From Gammaproteobacteria bacterium (GTDB lineage Bacteria; Pseudomonadota; Gammaproteobacteria; Chromatiales; Chromatiaceae), in NCBI GenBank assembly GCA_009928645.1, contig SACH01000003.1:1-64000 (forward strand): DNA of 64,000 bases, in the 5' to 3' direction. Numbering within the stretch: the stretch's first letter is position 1; every line of letters starts with the position of its first letter. The notes under the pieces were generated by a model. The model saw only the letters and a list, made by a program, of their open reading frames with translations, searched no databases and was not told where the DNA came from. Shown piece by piece: positions 37,143 through 46,929 of this stretch. The translations under genes were made by a program, and so were the position numbers.

Positions 37143-37933
37143 TGATCCATCCCACGGCCATCGTCGAGACCGGCGCGGTCGTCCACGGCTCCAGCCGCAT
37201 CGGCCCCTACGCCCTCATCGAGGCCGGGGCCGTCATCGGTCCGGACTGCCTGATCGAGGGCCATAGCCGCATCTACGGCCTCACCCACCTGGGCCAGGGC
37301 AACATCGTCCGCCACGGCGCCACCCTGGGCTCCACCCCCCAGGACCTGAGCTACGCCCCGGACAAGGCCAAGCCGCTGATCATTGGCGATTACAACCAGT
37401 TTCGGGAAAACGTCAATGTCAGCCATGGTCTCAAGACGGACCAGGGGACGCGGATCGGCAGCCACAATTATCTAATGGCCTTTAGCCATGTGGGTCACGA
37501 CTGCCAGCTCGGCGACCACAACCTCCTCGCCAATGGCGCCACCCTGGCCGGGCACGTGGAACTGGACCATCACGTCTTCCTCTCCGGCCAGGTGGCGGTG
37601 CACCAGTTCTGCCGCGTGGGCGCCTACGCCATGGTCGCCGGGGTCAGTGGCGTACCCCAGGACGTGCCCCCCTATGTCACCGCCGATGGCCACCGTGCCC
37701 GTATCGTCGGCCTGAACACGGTGGGGCTGCGACGCAACGGCTTCAGCCAGGCCCAGCGCCGCCTGATCAAGGCGGTCTATCGCCTGCTCTTTCGCTCGGG
37801 GCTGCCCCTCCAGGTGGCCCTGGACCGGGCGGGGGCTGAATTTCCCGCCCCCGAGACCGAAGAAATCCTGGCCTTCATCCGCGCCAGTCAGCGCGGGGTC
37901 ATCCGCTTCGCCCGGGAGGCGGGCCAGGATTGA
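37142..37933 (+). CDS. lpxA: LpxA-like UDP-N-acetylglucosamine acyltransferase
   Basis: LpxA adds the first 3-hydroxyacyl chain in lipid A synthesis. The 263-residue length fits. Left-handed beta-helix hexapeptide repeats fill residues 1-190 ([27 protein letters not shown]). The catalytic-His region is [25 protein letters not shown], followed by the C-terminal helical domain. The start is ATG 37142, overlapping the purH stop. The genomic place is unusual: lpxA normally lies with lpxD, fabZ and lpxB, none of which is here. It could be the only LpxA, relocated, or a second paralogue. Confidence 0.88.
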   Translation: MIHPTAIVETGAVVHGSSRIGPYALIEAGAVIGPDCLIEGHSRIYGLTHLGQGNIVRHGATLGSTPQDLSYAPDKAKPLIIGDYNQFRENVNVSHGLKTDQGTRIGSHNYLMAFSHVGHDCQLGDHNLLANGATLAGHVELDHHVFLSGQVAVHQFCRVGAYAMVAGVSGVPQDVPPYVTADGHRARIVGLNTVGLRRNGFSQAQRRLIKAVYRLLFRSGLPLQVALDRAGAEFPAPETEEILAFIRASQRGVIRFAREAGQD

Positions 37934-37997
37934 CCAAGACGCCTGGTGCCCCCCCTCTTACCCCCGGAATAGCTGCCGACCACCGGAGCGCTCTGAC

Positions 37998-39287
37998 ATG
38001 AACATCCTCATCATCGGCGGCGGTGGCCGCGAGCATGCCCTGGCCTGGAAGGCCGCCCAGTCACCCCTGGCGGACACCGTCTTCGTCGCCCCCGGCAACG
38101 GGGGCACGGCCCAGGAGCCCGGGGTGCGGAATGTGGCCATCGCCGCCGAGGATCTGAATGGCCTCCTGGCCTTCGCCCGGGACAACCAGGTCGGGCTGAC
38201 CATTGTCGGGCCCGAGGCGCCCCTGGTGGCAGGGCTGGTGGACCGTTTCCAGGCTGCGGGGCTGCCCTGCTTCGGGCCCAGCCAGGGCGCCGCCCAACTG
38301 GAGGGTTCCAAGTCCTTCACCAAGGATTTTCTGCACCGCCATGGCATCTCCACCGCCGCCTATGGCAGCTTCACCGAGCTGGAGCCGGCCCTGGCCTATC
38401 TGCGCCAAGTCGGGGCCCCCATCGTCGTCAAGGCCGATGGCCTGGCCGCCGGCAAGGGCGTTATCCTCGCCCTGGACCTGGACACGGCAGAGGCGGCGGT
38501 GCGTGACATGCTCGGGGGTAACCGCTTCGGCACCGCGGGCCACCGGGTGGTGATCGAGGAATTTCTGACTGGCGAGGAGGCCAGCTTCATCGCCCTGGTC
38601 GGTCAGGGCCAGATCCTGCCCATGGCCAGCTCTCAGGACCACAAGGCCCGGGACGACGGCGACCAAGGCCCCAATACCGGCGGCATGGGGGCCTATTCCC
38701 CGGCGCCGGTGGTCACTCCGGAGCTGCATGAGCGCATCATGGCCGAGGTGATGGCGCCGACGGTGGCCGGGATGGCGGCGGAGGGTCTGCCCTACACCGG
38801 CTTTCTCTACGCCGGCCTCATGATTGGCGCCGACGGCACCCCGCGGGTGCTGGAGTACAACTGCCGCTTCGGCGATCCGGAGACCCAGCCCATCCTGATG
38901 CGGCTCAAGTCCGACCTGGTGGCGCTCTGTCTCGCCGCCCTGGACGGCCGTCTGGGGGAAATGGCCGTTGACTGGGACCCCCGCCCCGCACTGGGGGTGG
39001 TGATGGCCGCCGGGGGCTATCCCGACGCCTATGAGAAAGGCCGGGTCATCAGCGGCCTGACGGCGGCGGCCCAAGTCCCCGATACCAAGGTCTTTCATGC
39101 CGGCACCACCCGGGTAGACGGCCAGACCCTTACCAGCGGCGGCCGGGTCCTGTGCGTCACCGCTCTGGGCGAGACGGTCAGTCAGGCGCAGGCCCGGGCC
39201 TACCAGGCCGTGGACCTGATCCAGTGGGCGGACGGCTTCTGTCGGCGCGACATCGGCCACCGCGCCATCGCCCGGGAGCGGGGTTGA
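37998..39287 (+). CDS. purD: Phosphoribosylamine-glycine ligase (GAR synthetase)
   Basis: PurD joins glycine to phosphoribosylamine in purine synthesis. The 429-residue protein starts MNILIIGGGGREHALAWK. It has the ATP-grasp elements VVKADGLAAGKGV and NTGGMGAYSPAP, and ends with the usual GRVLCVTALG region. Length equals E. coli PurD. Its stop overlaps the next start in TTGA. Confidence 0.98.
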   Translation: MNILIIGGGGREHALAWKAAQSPLADTVFVAPGNGGTAQEPGVRNVAIAAEDLNGLLAFARDNQVGLTIVGPEAPLVAGLVDRFQAAGLPCFGPSQGAAQLEGSKSFTKDFLHRHGISTAAYGSFTELEPALAYLRQVGAPIVVKADGLAAGKGVILALDLDTAEAAVRDMLGGNRFGTAGHRVVIEEFLTGEEASFIALVGQGQILPMASSQDHKARDDGDQGPNTGGMGAYSPAPVVTPELHERIMAEVMAPTVAGMAAEGLPYTGFLYAGLMIGADGTPRVLEYNCRFGDPETQPILMRLKSDLVALCLAALDGRLGEMAVDWDPRPALGVVMAAGGYPDAYEKGRVISGLTAAAQVPDTKVFHAGTTRVDGQTLTSGGRVLCVTALGETVSQAQARAYQAVDLIQWADGFCRRDIGHRAIARERG

Positions 39288-39679
39288 CCCGGCAGTCGCT
39301 CACGCGCCTGGCCCTGGTCGGCTGCCTGGTGGGCATCGCCGTGCTAGCTTTCGCCCCCCTCGCCAGCGACCCGGGCACGGGCAACGACAAGCTCAATCAT
39401 CTCCTCGCCTTTGGGGTTCTCGCCGCCCTGGCCGATGGGTCTTTTCCCGGCCCGGGTCCCGGTCAGGGCTGGGGTAAGTGGGCCAGCCTGGTGGCCTATG
39501 GCCTGCTGATCGAGGGCGTCCAGTTCTTTCTGCCCTTTCGGGAAGCCTCGGGCTGGGACCTGCTGGCGGATGGGGCCGGGATTGGACTCTATGTCGTCGC
39601 GGCGCGACTGGTCGCCTGGCTGAGGGCCGGCAAGACCCGTCCGGCGATGAGTTCCGCCAACCCGCGCAGGGGGGCATAG
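39284..39679 (+). CDS. VanZ-like membrane protein
   Basis: This is a small membrane protein of the VanZ-like family, function unknown. It probably starts at the TTG at 39284, overlapping the purD stop and preceded by GGGAGCGGGG, giving 131 residues. Three to four hydrophobic segments are visible (about 6-25, 37-50, 65-80, 97-112). The conserved pattern is NDKLNHLLAFGVLAAL, then IEGVQFFLPFREASGWDLLADGAG. Its last 91 bases overlap the 3' end of the convergent AmgK-like gene. Confidence 0.8.
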   Translation: MTRQSLTRLALVGCLVGIAVLAFAPLASDPGTGNDKLNHLLAFGVLAALADGSFPGPGPGQGWGKWASLVAYGLLIEGVQFFLPFREASGWDLLADGAGIGLYVVAARLVAWLRAGKTRPAMSSANPRRGA

Positions 39680-40599
39680 GCCGGGGCCACCTCCAACACG
39701 TAACCCAGGGTGCGGGGGATGTTCCCCAGGTAGCCAGGCTTGCCATCCCGGATCAGGAGCCGGGCGAAGATGCCGCTGGCCTTGAGGTGCCGCTGCACCC
39801 CCATGAGGTCGAACCAGCGCAGGAAGTCGGCCTCCTGTTCCGGCCGCAGGATCCCGGACTGGACCGCCAGGCCGAAATAACCCCAGGCCCATTCCTCCAC
39901 CCGGTCCCGGGGCCAGGCGATATAGCAGTCCCGCAGCAGGGAGACCAGGTCATAGGTCACCGGCCCCGCCACCGCATCCTGGAAATCGAGGATGCCCGGC
40001 GAAGGCGAGGCGGTGATCATGAGGTTGCGGGAGTGAAAATCGCGATGGACGCAGACCCGCGGCTGTTCCAGGGCGCTGGCGGTCAACAGCCCCAGGCCCT
40101 CTTCCAGGTCCGCCTCCTCGCCGGATGACAGGGTGAGCCCCAGGTATTGCTCCACCAGCCAGTGGCGGAAGAGGTCCAGCTCCCGGCGCAGGAAGGGAGC
40201 GTCGTAGGCGGGCAATTCCGTCGTGGGGGCGCAGGCCTGGATGATGGCCAGGGCCCCCAGGGCGTCACCATAGAGCCGATCGGCAGTGGCGTCATCCAGG
40301 GCATCCAGGTAATGCCGCTGGCCAAAATCCTCCAGCAGGACAAAGCCACTGCCGGCATCCCGAGCATGGATGGCCGGGGTGCGCAGCCCCAGGGCGCGCC
40401 AGGTCTGGGCGATGCGCACGAAGCGTTCGGTGTCCTCCACCTCGGGTGGGGCATCCATGGCGATCAAGGTCTGCCCGTCCAGGGCCAGCCGCCAGTAGTG
40501 GCGGAAACTGGCATCGCCGGAGGCCAGCACCAGGCTGATCTCGCTGCGGTCGAGGACGGCCCTGAGCCAGTCCTCCAATAAGGCACGCCTCTCGGACAT
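39589..40599 (-). CDS. amgK: AmgK-like aminoglycoside-phosphotransferase-family sugar kinase
   Basis: This is probably the anomeric N-acetylmuramate/N-acetylglucosamine kinase of the peptidoglycan recycling pathway found in Pseudomonas and many Proteobacteria. The 336-residue protein starts at 40599 with AGGAG upstream. It shows the substrate-entry motif GDASFRHYWRL, the catalytic loop VCVHRDFHSRNLMI and the metal-binding ILDFQDAVAGPVTYDL. In Pseudomonas its neighbour is the nucleotidyltransferase murU; here it is divergent from lptD and no murU is adjacent, so the exact substrate is inference. Its 3' end overlaps the VanZ-like gene by 91 bases. Confidence 0.82.
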   Translation of the reverse strand: MSERRALLEDWLRAVLDRSEISLVLASGDASFRHYWRLALDGQTLIAMDAPPEVEDTERFVRIAQTWRALGLRTPAIHARDAGSGFVLLEDFGQRHYLDALDDATADRLYGDALGALAIIQACAPTTELPAYDAPFLRRELDLFRHWLVEQYLGLTLSSGEEADLEEGLGLLTASALEQPRVCVHRDFHSRNLMITASPSPGILDFQDAVAGPVTYDLVSLLRDCYIAWPRDRVEEWAWGYFGLAVQSGILRPEQEADFLRWFDLMGVQRHLKASGIFARLLIRDGKPGYLGNIPRTLGYVLEVAPAYAPLRGLAELIAGRVLPALSQATSRAATT

Positions 40600-40920
40600 G
40601 ACGCTCTCCTGAAGGGGTGAAAACGCCCACCGCGGGTCGTGACCGGACCTCCCGCACCGCCTTGTCCACCGCGACTTGGGATCATCCGCACTCACGGATC
40701 TCGGGTGGCAGGAAGACGGGTGAACACCAGCGAGGGCCGCGCGGCTGGGAAAAGCCGCATTGTGGGCCAAGGCGCAAGAGGGGCCAACGGGAATTTCCGA
40801 CCGGGAGACTATGCCGTTAGAATGGCTTATCCCAATCTTCCGCAACCTTCCTGGCATTTCACCCCCGCGACCACCTCCACGCCACGCCCAACGATCAGAC
40901 CTACTCTCAGCATCGGTATC
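40600..40920. other. Divergent region between the AmgK-like gene and lptD
   Basis: The 321 bases hold no separate gene. The lptD frame is open through most of it, with an ATG at 40822, but the encoded residues are Pro/Thr-rich and unlike a signal peptide, so I treat this as leader. No clear sigma-70 boxes were seen. Confidence 0.5.
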
Positions 40921-43176
40921 GTGCCCAGCCTTCGCCCCCTTGCCCTCCTCTGCCTCTTGCTGGCGGCCACCGCCGGCCGCGCCGTGGCATCCGACCCGCT
41001 GGAGACAGACCTCAACTGGGACTATTGCGGCCTGCGGCCAGCCCGGCTCGGCCCAGCCCCCCTGCCCCCGCCCCCGGGCAATCAGGAGCCCGTAGCCATC
41101 GAGGCCGACGATCTGGGCTATGACCGCCACACCGAGGTGCTGACCCTGGAGGGGCATATCGATCTGCGCCAGGGGAGTCGCCAGGTGCGAGCAGAGGCCA
41201 TGAGCTATGCCGTCCCCACCGAGGAACTCACGGCGGCCGGGGATCTCTTTCTCTCCCAGCCGGGGGTGCGGGTCCTCGGCACCAGCGGCACCCTCAACCT
41301 CAAGACCAACCAGGGCCAGATCCAGGCCCCCCGTTACCGCTTCGCCGGGCCGCTCAATGCCCGGGGCACCGCGGCCCGGGCGGAACTCCAGACGGAGGGC
41401 AAGACCCACTACGAGGATGTCGTCTTCACCCCCTGCCCCCCGGGACGGCGCGACTGGGAGTTGGCGGCAGCCAAGCTCGACATCGATCAGAGTGAGGGGC
41501 AAGGCGTTGCCCGGGATGCCAAGCTGCGGGTCCTGGGGGTACCCGTGCTCTATACGCCTTACCTCTCCTTTCCCATCGACGACCGGCGCAAGAGCGGCTT
41601 TCTCATGCCGACCATCGGCAGTTCCAACCGCTCCGGTTTCCAGCTCAGCACCCCTTATTACTTCAATATCGCGCCCAACATGGATGCGACCCTGATACCG
41701 ACGGTCATGAGCAAGCGCGGCGTCCTGATCGGCGGCGAGTTCCGCTACCTGGCGCCTGGCCAGTCCCTCAATGTCTTCGCCGAGGGTATCCCCAGCGACC
41801 AGGAATACGATAACGAGGCCCGGGGTGCCCTGCGCCTCCTCCACCGGGGCAACTATGGGGGAGATTGGTCCTCTTTCATCCGCTTCCAGGACGTGTCCGA
41901 CAAGCAATATCTGGAGGACTTCGGCAACAGCCTGGAACTGACGAGCCTGCGCAACATCGAACGCCGCGCCGACCTCAATTATCAGGGTCAGGGCTGGAAC
42001 GCCCGGCTGACGTTACAGCAATTCCGCAACGTCGACGTCAGTATGCCGCCGGAGTCCTATCCCTACGCCCGGCTGCCCCAGCTCGAGGTCAACCTGGACC
42101 CCTGGCGCCACGCCTCGGGGCTGCAGCTCAAGCTACCCAGCCAGTACAACTATTTCGATCACGACGCCAAGGTCCATGGCGGCCGTGCCACCATTCAGCC
42201 CAGCCTCTCCTGGCCTTTGCGACGCACCTATGGTCATCTGACCCCCAGCATCAACCTCTGGGGCGCCGCCTATGGCTTGCAGGACACCGCCCAGGGGCAG
42301 CCCGAGGACCCCAGCTACGTCATTCCCAGTTTCAATCTGGACGGCGAACTGGTCTTCGAGCGCGACACCGCCTGGTTCGGTCAGTCGGCCCTCCACACCC
42401 TGGAGCCGCGGCTTTCCTACCTTTACACCCCCTATCGGGATCAGTCCGACATCCCGGTCTTCGACACCACCGACCTAAGCTTCAGTTACGGCACCCTCTT
42501 CCTTCCCAATCGTTTCGCCGGCTACGACCGGGTGGGTGATGCCAACCTGCTCACCCTCGGTCTCAGCACCCGCCTCCTCCAGGCTAATACCGGCAAGGAG
42601 CTCCTGCGGGCCAGCCTAGGTAAACCGGTCTACTTCGAGACTCCCCGGGTCTGGCTCTCTCCCGATCCCGAGGCCCGCCAACAATCCGAGGCCCTGGTGG
42701 GCGAACTGGCCGCGGCCCTGCTACCGGACCTGACCGGCCGCACCACCCTGCGCTGGGACCCGAATCCGGAGGATGAGCAGGATGCCCTGGAAAAGCTGGT
42801 CGTCGAACTACGCTACCGCTCTCCGCAACGACACCTGCTGAACCTAGCCTATCGCTGGGATGTCGGCGAGACCGAGGCCACCCGTTACCGCGATCTGGAC
42901 CTGGCGGCGAGCTGGCCCATCAATCCAGAGTTGCAGTTGGTCGGTCGCTGGTATTACTCCCTGTACAACGAGAAGGTGAACGAGGCCTTCGCCGGCATCT
43001 CCTACGGCAAATGCTGCTGGAAGCTACATCTGCTAGGCCGCCACATCAACAATCAGCCGGGCAGCGACGGCGAGACCAGCGTCATGGTCCAGCTCGAACT
43101 GGCCGGCCTGGCCAAACTCGGCGACAAGATCGGCGAACATCTGGAGCGTGGAATCTATGGGTACACCGAGGAATAG
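40921..43176 (+). CDS. lptD: LPS-assembly protein LptD
   Basis: LptD is the outer-membrane beta-barrel that inserts LPS with LptE as its plug. The GTG at 40921 gives a textbook signal peptide (PSLRPLALLCLLLAATAGR, cut near AVA) and about 751 residues; an ATG at 40822 would place 33 polar residues before it. A cysteine follows in NWDYCGL. The periplasmic OstA/LptA-like domain spans about 55-190 and the barrel fills the rest. The paired cysteines near the C-terminus (GKCCWKL) correspond to the LptD disulfide pair. It heads lptD-surA-pdxA, the conserved order. Confidence 0.94.
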   Translation: MPSLRPLALLCLLLAATAGRAVASDPLETDLNWDYCGLRPARLGPAPLPPPPGNQEPVAIEADDLGYDRHTEVLTLEGHIDLRQGSRQVRAEAMSYAVPTEELTAAGDLFLSQPGVRVLGTSGTLNLKTNQGQIQAPRYRFAGPLNARGTAARAELQTEGKTHYEDVVFTPCPPGRRDWELAAAKLDIDQSEGQGVARDAKLRVLGVPVLYTPYLSFPIDDRRKSGFLMPTIGSSNRSGFQLSTPYYFNIAPNMDATLIPTVMSKRGVLIGGEFRYLAPGQSLNVFAEGIPSDQEYDNEARGALRLLHRGNYGGDWSSFIRFQDVSDKQYLEDFGNSLELTSLRNIERRADLNYQGQGWNARLTLQQFRNVDVSMPPESYPYARLPQLEVNLDPWRHASGLQLKLPSQYNYFDHDAKVHGGRATIQPSLSWPLRRTYGHLTPSINLWGAAYGLQDTAQGQPEDPSYVIPSFNLDGELVFERDTAWFGQSALHTLEPRLSYLYTPYRDQSDIPVFDTTDLSFSYGTLFLPNRFAGYDRVGDANLLTLGLSTRLLQANTGKELLRASLGKPVYFETPRVWLSPDPEARQQSEALVGELAAALLPDLTGRTTLRWDPNPEDEQDALEKLVVELRYRSPQRHLLNLAYRWDVGETEATRYRDLDLAASWPINPELQLVGRWYYSLYNEKVNEAFAGISYGKCCWKLHLLGRHINNQPGSDGETSVMVQLELAGLAKLGDKIGEHLERGIYGYTEE

Positions 43177-44743
43177 CGCGCAGTTTAGTCTGCCCTCCAC
43201 CCGCCCCAACCCTCTCCCGCCCGGGAGGGGCGCTTCGCCTGGCCCATCTGGGGACCCGGTTTCTTCCTGGATCTCTCCCGGGCGAAGTGGCAGATGCGCG
43301 GGAGCCGCAGGGGGCAGGGATCCGGCGACTGAAGACCGTTCCGGGGGCTGGTGGCCGGATCGCCCGGCCGTTCGGAGGACCGCTGCTAGGAGCAGCAGTC
43401 AAACCAGGCTCCGGAACTGGCGCCCCGCCTCGCGGCTCGTCGGCCTGCTCCTGCTGATCCTAGGCATCGCACCCGGGGCCACCTGGGGGGCGACCCTCCA
43501 GGAACTGGACTCCATCGTCGCCGTCGTCAACAAGGACGTCATCGTGCGTAGCGAACTGGAGCGGGAAATCACCCTAGCCCTGCCCCAATTGCGCGAGCAG
43601 GGGGCCGACCTGCCCTCCCGCGCCGAACTGGAGCGCCAGGTCCTGGACCGGATGCTCGACAAGCGCCTGCAACTCCAGGAGGCAGCGCGGCTCGGGATCA
43701 AGGTCGAGGACGGTGCCCTGACCCAGGCCATGACCAGCATCGCCGAGCGCAACAACCTGACCCTGGAGGAACTCCAGACCGCCCTGGTAGCCAGCGGCAT
43801 CCGCTTCGAAGACTTTCGCGAGGACACCCGCGCCCAGATGATTATGAGTCAGCTCCAGGCGCGGGAGGTGATCAAGAACATCCAGGTCACCGAACCCGAG
43901 GTGAAGCGCTTCCTTGCCCGGGAGGCGGATAGTCTTATCGAGCGCACCGATGTCCGTCTCTCCCACATCCTTATTGCCGTCCCCGAAACGGCCAGTCCCG
44001 AGGAGGTGGAACAGGCCCGACAGCGGGCCCAGGCCCTGGTGGCCAAACTGCGCGCCGGGGCGGACTTCGCCCAGGTGGCCCGCGCGGAGTCCCAGGGTCA
44101 GCAGACCCAGCAGGCCCAAGAGGGCGGTGATCTCGGCTGGTTCCCCCTCACCGACGTCCCCTCCCTGGCACAGGAGCCGGCCCGCACCCTTAACAAGGGT
44201 GAGATCAGCAACCCCCTGCGCAGCCCCAGCGGTTTCCACATCATCAAGATCACTGACCTCAAGGGCACGGGGCCCGCGGTCCTGACCCAGACCAAGGCCC
44301 GGCATATCCTCATCCGCACCAACGAGGTGGTCTCCGATGACGATGCCCGTATCCGTCTGGAGCAATTGCGGATGCGGCTCGCCGGAGGCGACGATTTCGC
44401 CAACCTGGCCCGTGCTAACTCCGATGACACCGGCTCGGCCCTTAAGGGCGGGGACTTGGGCTGGCTGAGTCCCGGGGACACCGTGCCGCAATTTGAGGCG
44501 GCGATGAACGAACTGGCTCCCAATCAGATCAGCCAGCCCTTTAAATCCAGCTTTGGCTGGCACATCGTTCAGGTCAACGAGCGCCGCACCCAGGACACCA
44601 CCGAAGAGCTGATGGCCCTCAAGGCCAAGCAGAAGCTCAAGGAGCGCAAGGCCGACGAGGCGGTGAAGCAATGGCTGCACCGCCTGCGGGATGAGGCCTA
44701 TCTCGAGGACCGTCTCGCCAAGGCTCTGGAGCAAGCGGAGTAA
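43157..44743 (+). CDS. surA: Periplasmic chaperone / peptidyl-prolyl isomerase SurA
   Basis: SurA escorts outer-membrane proteins, including LptD, through the periplasm. The mature protein is clear: [19 protein letters not shown], an N-terminal chaperone domain, two parvulin domains ([13 protein letters not shown] at about residue 270 and [11 protein letters not shown] at about 375), and a C-terminal helix. The signal-like segment ([19 protein letters not shown]) has no ATG, GTG or TTG shortly before it. The only in-frame starts are GTG 43148 and ATG 43157, inside the lptD end, giving about 95 extra residues from GC-rich, hairpin-forming DNA. The true start is therefore uncertain. Confidence 0.88.
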   Translation: MGTPRNSAQFSLPSTRPNPLPPGRGASPGPSGDPVSSWISPGRSGRCAGAAGGRDPATEDRSGGWWPDRPAVRRTAARSSSQTRLRNWRPASRLVGLLLLILGIAPGATWGATLQELDSIVAVVNKDVIVRSELEREITLALPQLREQGADLPSRAELERQVLDRMLDKRLQLQEAARLGIKVEDGALTQAMTSIAERNNLTLEELQTALVASGIRFEDFREDTRAQMIMSQLQAREVIKNIQVTEPEVKRFLAREADSLIERTDVRLSHILIAVPETASPEEVEQARQRAQALVAKLRAGADFAQVARAESQGQQTQQAQEGGDLGWFPLTDVPSLAQEPARTLNKGEISNPLRSPSGFHIIKITDLKGTGPAVLTQTKARHILIRTNEVVSDDDARIRLEQLRMRLAGGDDFANLARANSDDTGSALKGGDLGWLSPGDTVPQFEAAMNELAPNQISQPFKSSFGWHIVQVNERRTQDTTEELMALKAKQKLKERKADEAVKQWLHRLRDEAYLEDRLAKALEQAE

Positions 44744-44747
44744 TCCC

Positions 44748-45752
44748 TTGACGCCCGCCACCCTGCCCCGGTTGGCCCTGACCCCCGGCGAGCCGGCCGG
44801 TATCGGGCCCGACCTCTGCGTCCAGCTCGCTCAATGGGGTTTCCCCGCCCAACTGGTCGCCATCGCCGATCCCGATCTGCTGGGGGATCGGGCGCGTCGC
44901 CTGGGCCTCCCCCTCGACCTGATCCCCTACACCCCCAGCACCCCGCCCCTGGCCCAGCGGGCGGGCCGTCTGAGCATCCTGCCGCTGCCCTTGGCCCGAC
45001 TTGGGCCACCGGGCCAGCTCGATCCCGCCAATGCCCCCTATGTCCTCGCCACCCTGGCACGGGCCTGCGACGGCTGCCTGGCGGAGGAGTTCGACGCCCT
45101 GGTCACGGGTCCGGTCCATAAGGGCATCATCAATGACGCCGGCATCCCCTTCAGCGGCCATACGGAATTTCTCGCCGCCCGTTGCGGGGCCGAGCCGGTG
45201 ATGATGCTCGTCGCCCCTGGCCTGCGAGTGGCCCTCGCCACCACCCACCTCCCCCTGCGGGCGGTGGCGGATCAGATCACCCGCCCCACCTTAGGCCGGG
45301 TCATCCGCATCCTGGAGGCCGACCTGCGCCGCCGCTTCGGCATCCCTCGACCCCGGCTGCTGGTCTGTGGACTTAATCCCCATGCCGGGGAAGGCGGGCA
45401 CCTGGGGCGGGAGGAGCGTGACATCATCGCCCCCCTGCTTGAAGAGCTGCGCGCGGCGGGCCTGGACCTGGTGGGGCCGGTACCGGCGGACAGCGCCTTC
45501 GTGCCGGAGCAGTTGGCCCGGGTCGATGCCGTCCTCGCCATGTATCACGATCAGGGTCTGCCAGTCCTCAAACACCTGGGGTTTGGCCAGGCGGTGAACG
45601 TCACCCTGGGCCTGCCCATCATCCGCGTCTCGGTGGATCATGGTACGGCCCTGGAACTGGCCGGTACCGGTCAGGCCGATGCGGGTAGTCTCCGGGCCGC
45701 CCTGGACCTGGCCCTACGGATGACCGACGCCCGGTCCAGGCCCCAGGGGTAA
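44748..45752 (+). CDS. pdxA: 4-hydroxythreonine-4-phosphate dehydrogenase
   Basis: PdxA acts in pyridoxal 5'-phosphate biosynthesis. The start is taken as TTG 44748, just after the surA stop, with GGAG eight bases upstream, giving 334 residues beginning (M)[21 protein letters not shown]. Signatures include the metal-binding [20 protein letters not shown]-type [14 protein letters not shown], and [15 protein letters not shown]. Length matches E. coli PdxA (329). The usual next gene, rsmA, is absent. Confidence 0.95.
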   Translation: MTPATLPRLALTPGEPAGIGPDLCVQLAQWGFPAQLVAIADPDLLGDRARRLGLPLDLIPYTPSTPPLAQRAGRLSILPLPLARLGPPGQLDPANAPYVLATLARACDGCLAEEFDALVTGPVHKGIINDAGIPFSGHTEFLAARCGAEPVMMLVAPGLRVALATTHLPLRAVADQITRPTLGRVIRILEADLRRRFGIPRPRLLVCGLNPHAGEGGHLGREERDIIAPLLEELRAAGLDLVGPVPADSAFVPEQLARVDAVLAMYHDQGLPVLKHLGFGQAVNVTLGLPIIRVSVDHGTALELAGTGQADAGSLRAALDLALRMTDARSRPQG

Positions 45753-45771
45753 GCCCGAGGGCGCTCACTGG

Positions 45772-45970
45772 CATGAGGGGTGCGCCAGGCCCTGACAATA
45801 ATGTCAGACCTTGCTGTGGCTTTGACGCTAACGGCCATGAGGCTGCTCGCTGTGACCCCGATGATGAAAGACCCTGTTGGTGAGTTGGAGATTTTCACGC
45901 CAACCATCATGAGGGCGCGCGCCAGCCTGCTGAAAATCAATTTTTTTCCACAACTTTCACGCTAACGGGC
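45772..45970 (+). repeat. Tandem array of CATGAGG-type repeats, three units
   Basis: Units begin CATGAGG at 45772, 45836 and 45908 (lengths 64, 72 and 63 bases). They share a middle CCTGA-AAT block and an ending TTCACGCTAAC (in unit 3) or a variant of it. Unit 3 runs into the stop codon of the adjacent oxidoreductase gene. The same family forms the array at 60260. Unit lengths are not all multiples of three, so the array is unlikely to be a coding repeat. Confidence 0.75.
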
Positions 45971-46897
45971 CATGCAGTCCCGCACCCGCAGCGCCAGATC
46001 CAGGGCCTCGAGGCCGACACGACCATCGACCAGGGGCCGGCGTCCCTCGCGCACGCAGGCGACAAAGGCCTCGATTTCCCGATCAAGGGGCTTGACCGGC
46101 TCCACCTGAATCCGCTCGCGCACGATCTCGGGACGGCTCGCCCCGGGGACGAGCCGGGGATAGGCGATGTCGATAGTCTGGGCGATGAAATCCAGGGACA
46201 GGTATTTGTGCTCCTGGAAGACGCGGATGTGGCGGATACGGCGGTCCGAGACCCGGCTCGCCACCGCGTTGGCGACGGCGCCATTGGCGAACTCCAGGCG
46301 GGCATTGGCGATATCCACCTGATCCGTCAGCACGGGCGTGCCCACGGCGGATACCGACCGCAGTTCGGAGCCCATCAGGGAGAGGATGATGTCCAGGTCG
46401 TGGATCATGAGATCCGAGACCACGTCGACGTCCGTCGCCCGTTCGACGAATTCCCCCAAGCGCTGGGTCTCAACGAAGCGCGGGCGGTCGATCTGCTCCG
46501 CCAGGGCCATGACGCCGGCGTTGAAACGTTCCAGATGACCGATCTGGAGAATGGCCCCCGCCTGGTCGGCCAGGGCGACGATCCGCTCGCCCTCCCGGCG
46601 CGTCGCGGCGATGGGTTTCTCCAGCAGCAGATGGATGCCACGGCCCAGCAGAAGCTCGGCCACGGCCAGGTGGGCCGTGGTGGGTACGACGACGGAGACG
46701 GCATCGACCTGGTCGATGATGGCCGCCAGATCGGTGAAGGCCGCGCAACCCGCCTCGCTGGCCACGGCGCTGGCTCGGGCGGGATCGGCATCGACCACCC
46801 CCACGAGCTTGACCTGGGGCAGGCGAGAATAGATGAGGGCATGAAAGCGGCCCAAATAGCCGACCCCAATAACGGCAACCCTTAGTCGTTCAACCAT
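45962..46897 (-). CDS. Gfo/Idh/MocA-family NAD(P)-dependent oxidoreductase
   Basis: This is a sugar or sugar-nucleotide dehydrogenase-like enzyme of unknown substrate. The start at 46897 (MVERLRVAVIGVGYLGRFHA) has GAGG nine bases upstream and gives 311 residues; an ATG eight codons earlier is possible. The N-terminal Rossmann fold has GVGYLG and VVDADPARA. The catalytic EKPIA motif lies at about residue 95, and the DLMIHDLDIILSLMG segment supplies the usual catalytic His/Asp helix. The stop codon lies within the terminal repeat motif of the array. It sits where rsmA would be expected between pdxA and apaG. Confidence 0.88.
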   Translation of the reverse strand: MVERLRVAVIGVGYLGRFHALIYSRLPQVKLVGVVDADPARASAVASEAGCAAFTDLAAIIDQVDAVSVVVPTTAHLAVAELLLGRGIHLLLEKPIAATRREGERIVALADQAGAILQIGHLERFNAGVMALAEQIDRPRFVETQRLGEFVERATDVDVVSDLMIHDLDIILSLMGSELRSVSAVGTPVLTDQVDIANARLEFANGAVANAVASRVSDRRIRHIRVFQEHKYLSLDFIAQTIDIAYPRLVPGASRPEIVRERIQVEPVKPLDREIEAFVACVREGRRPLVDGRVGLEALDLALRVRDCMAR

Positions 46898-46929
46898 GAC
46901 GTGATCCTCGCACGCGATCAAAAGCGGCC

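Noticed and set aside
43190-43420. Separate small gene between lptD and surA
   Set aside because: Frames here are short and GC-biased, and the surA frame runs through; hairpin-rich intergenic repeat DNA is the simpler reading.
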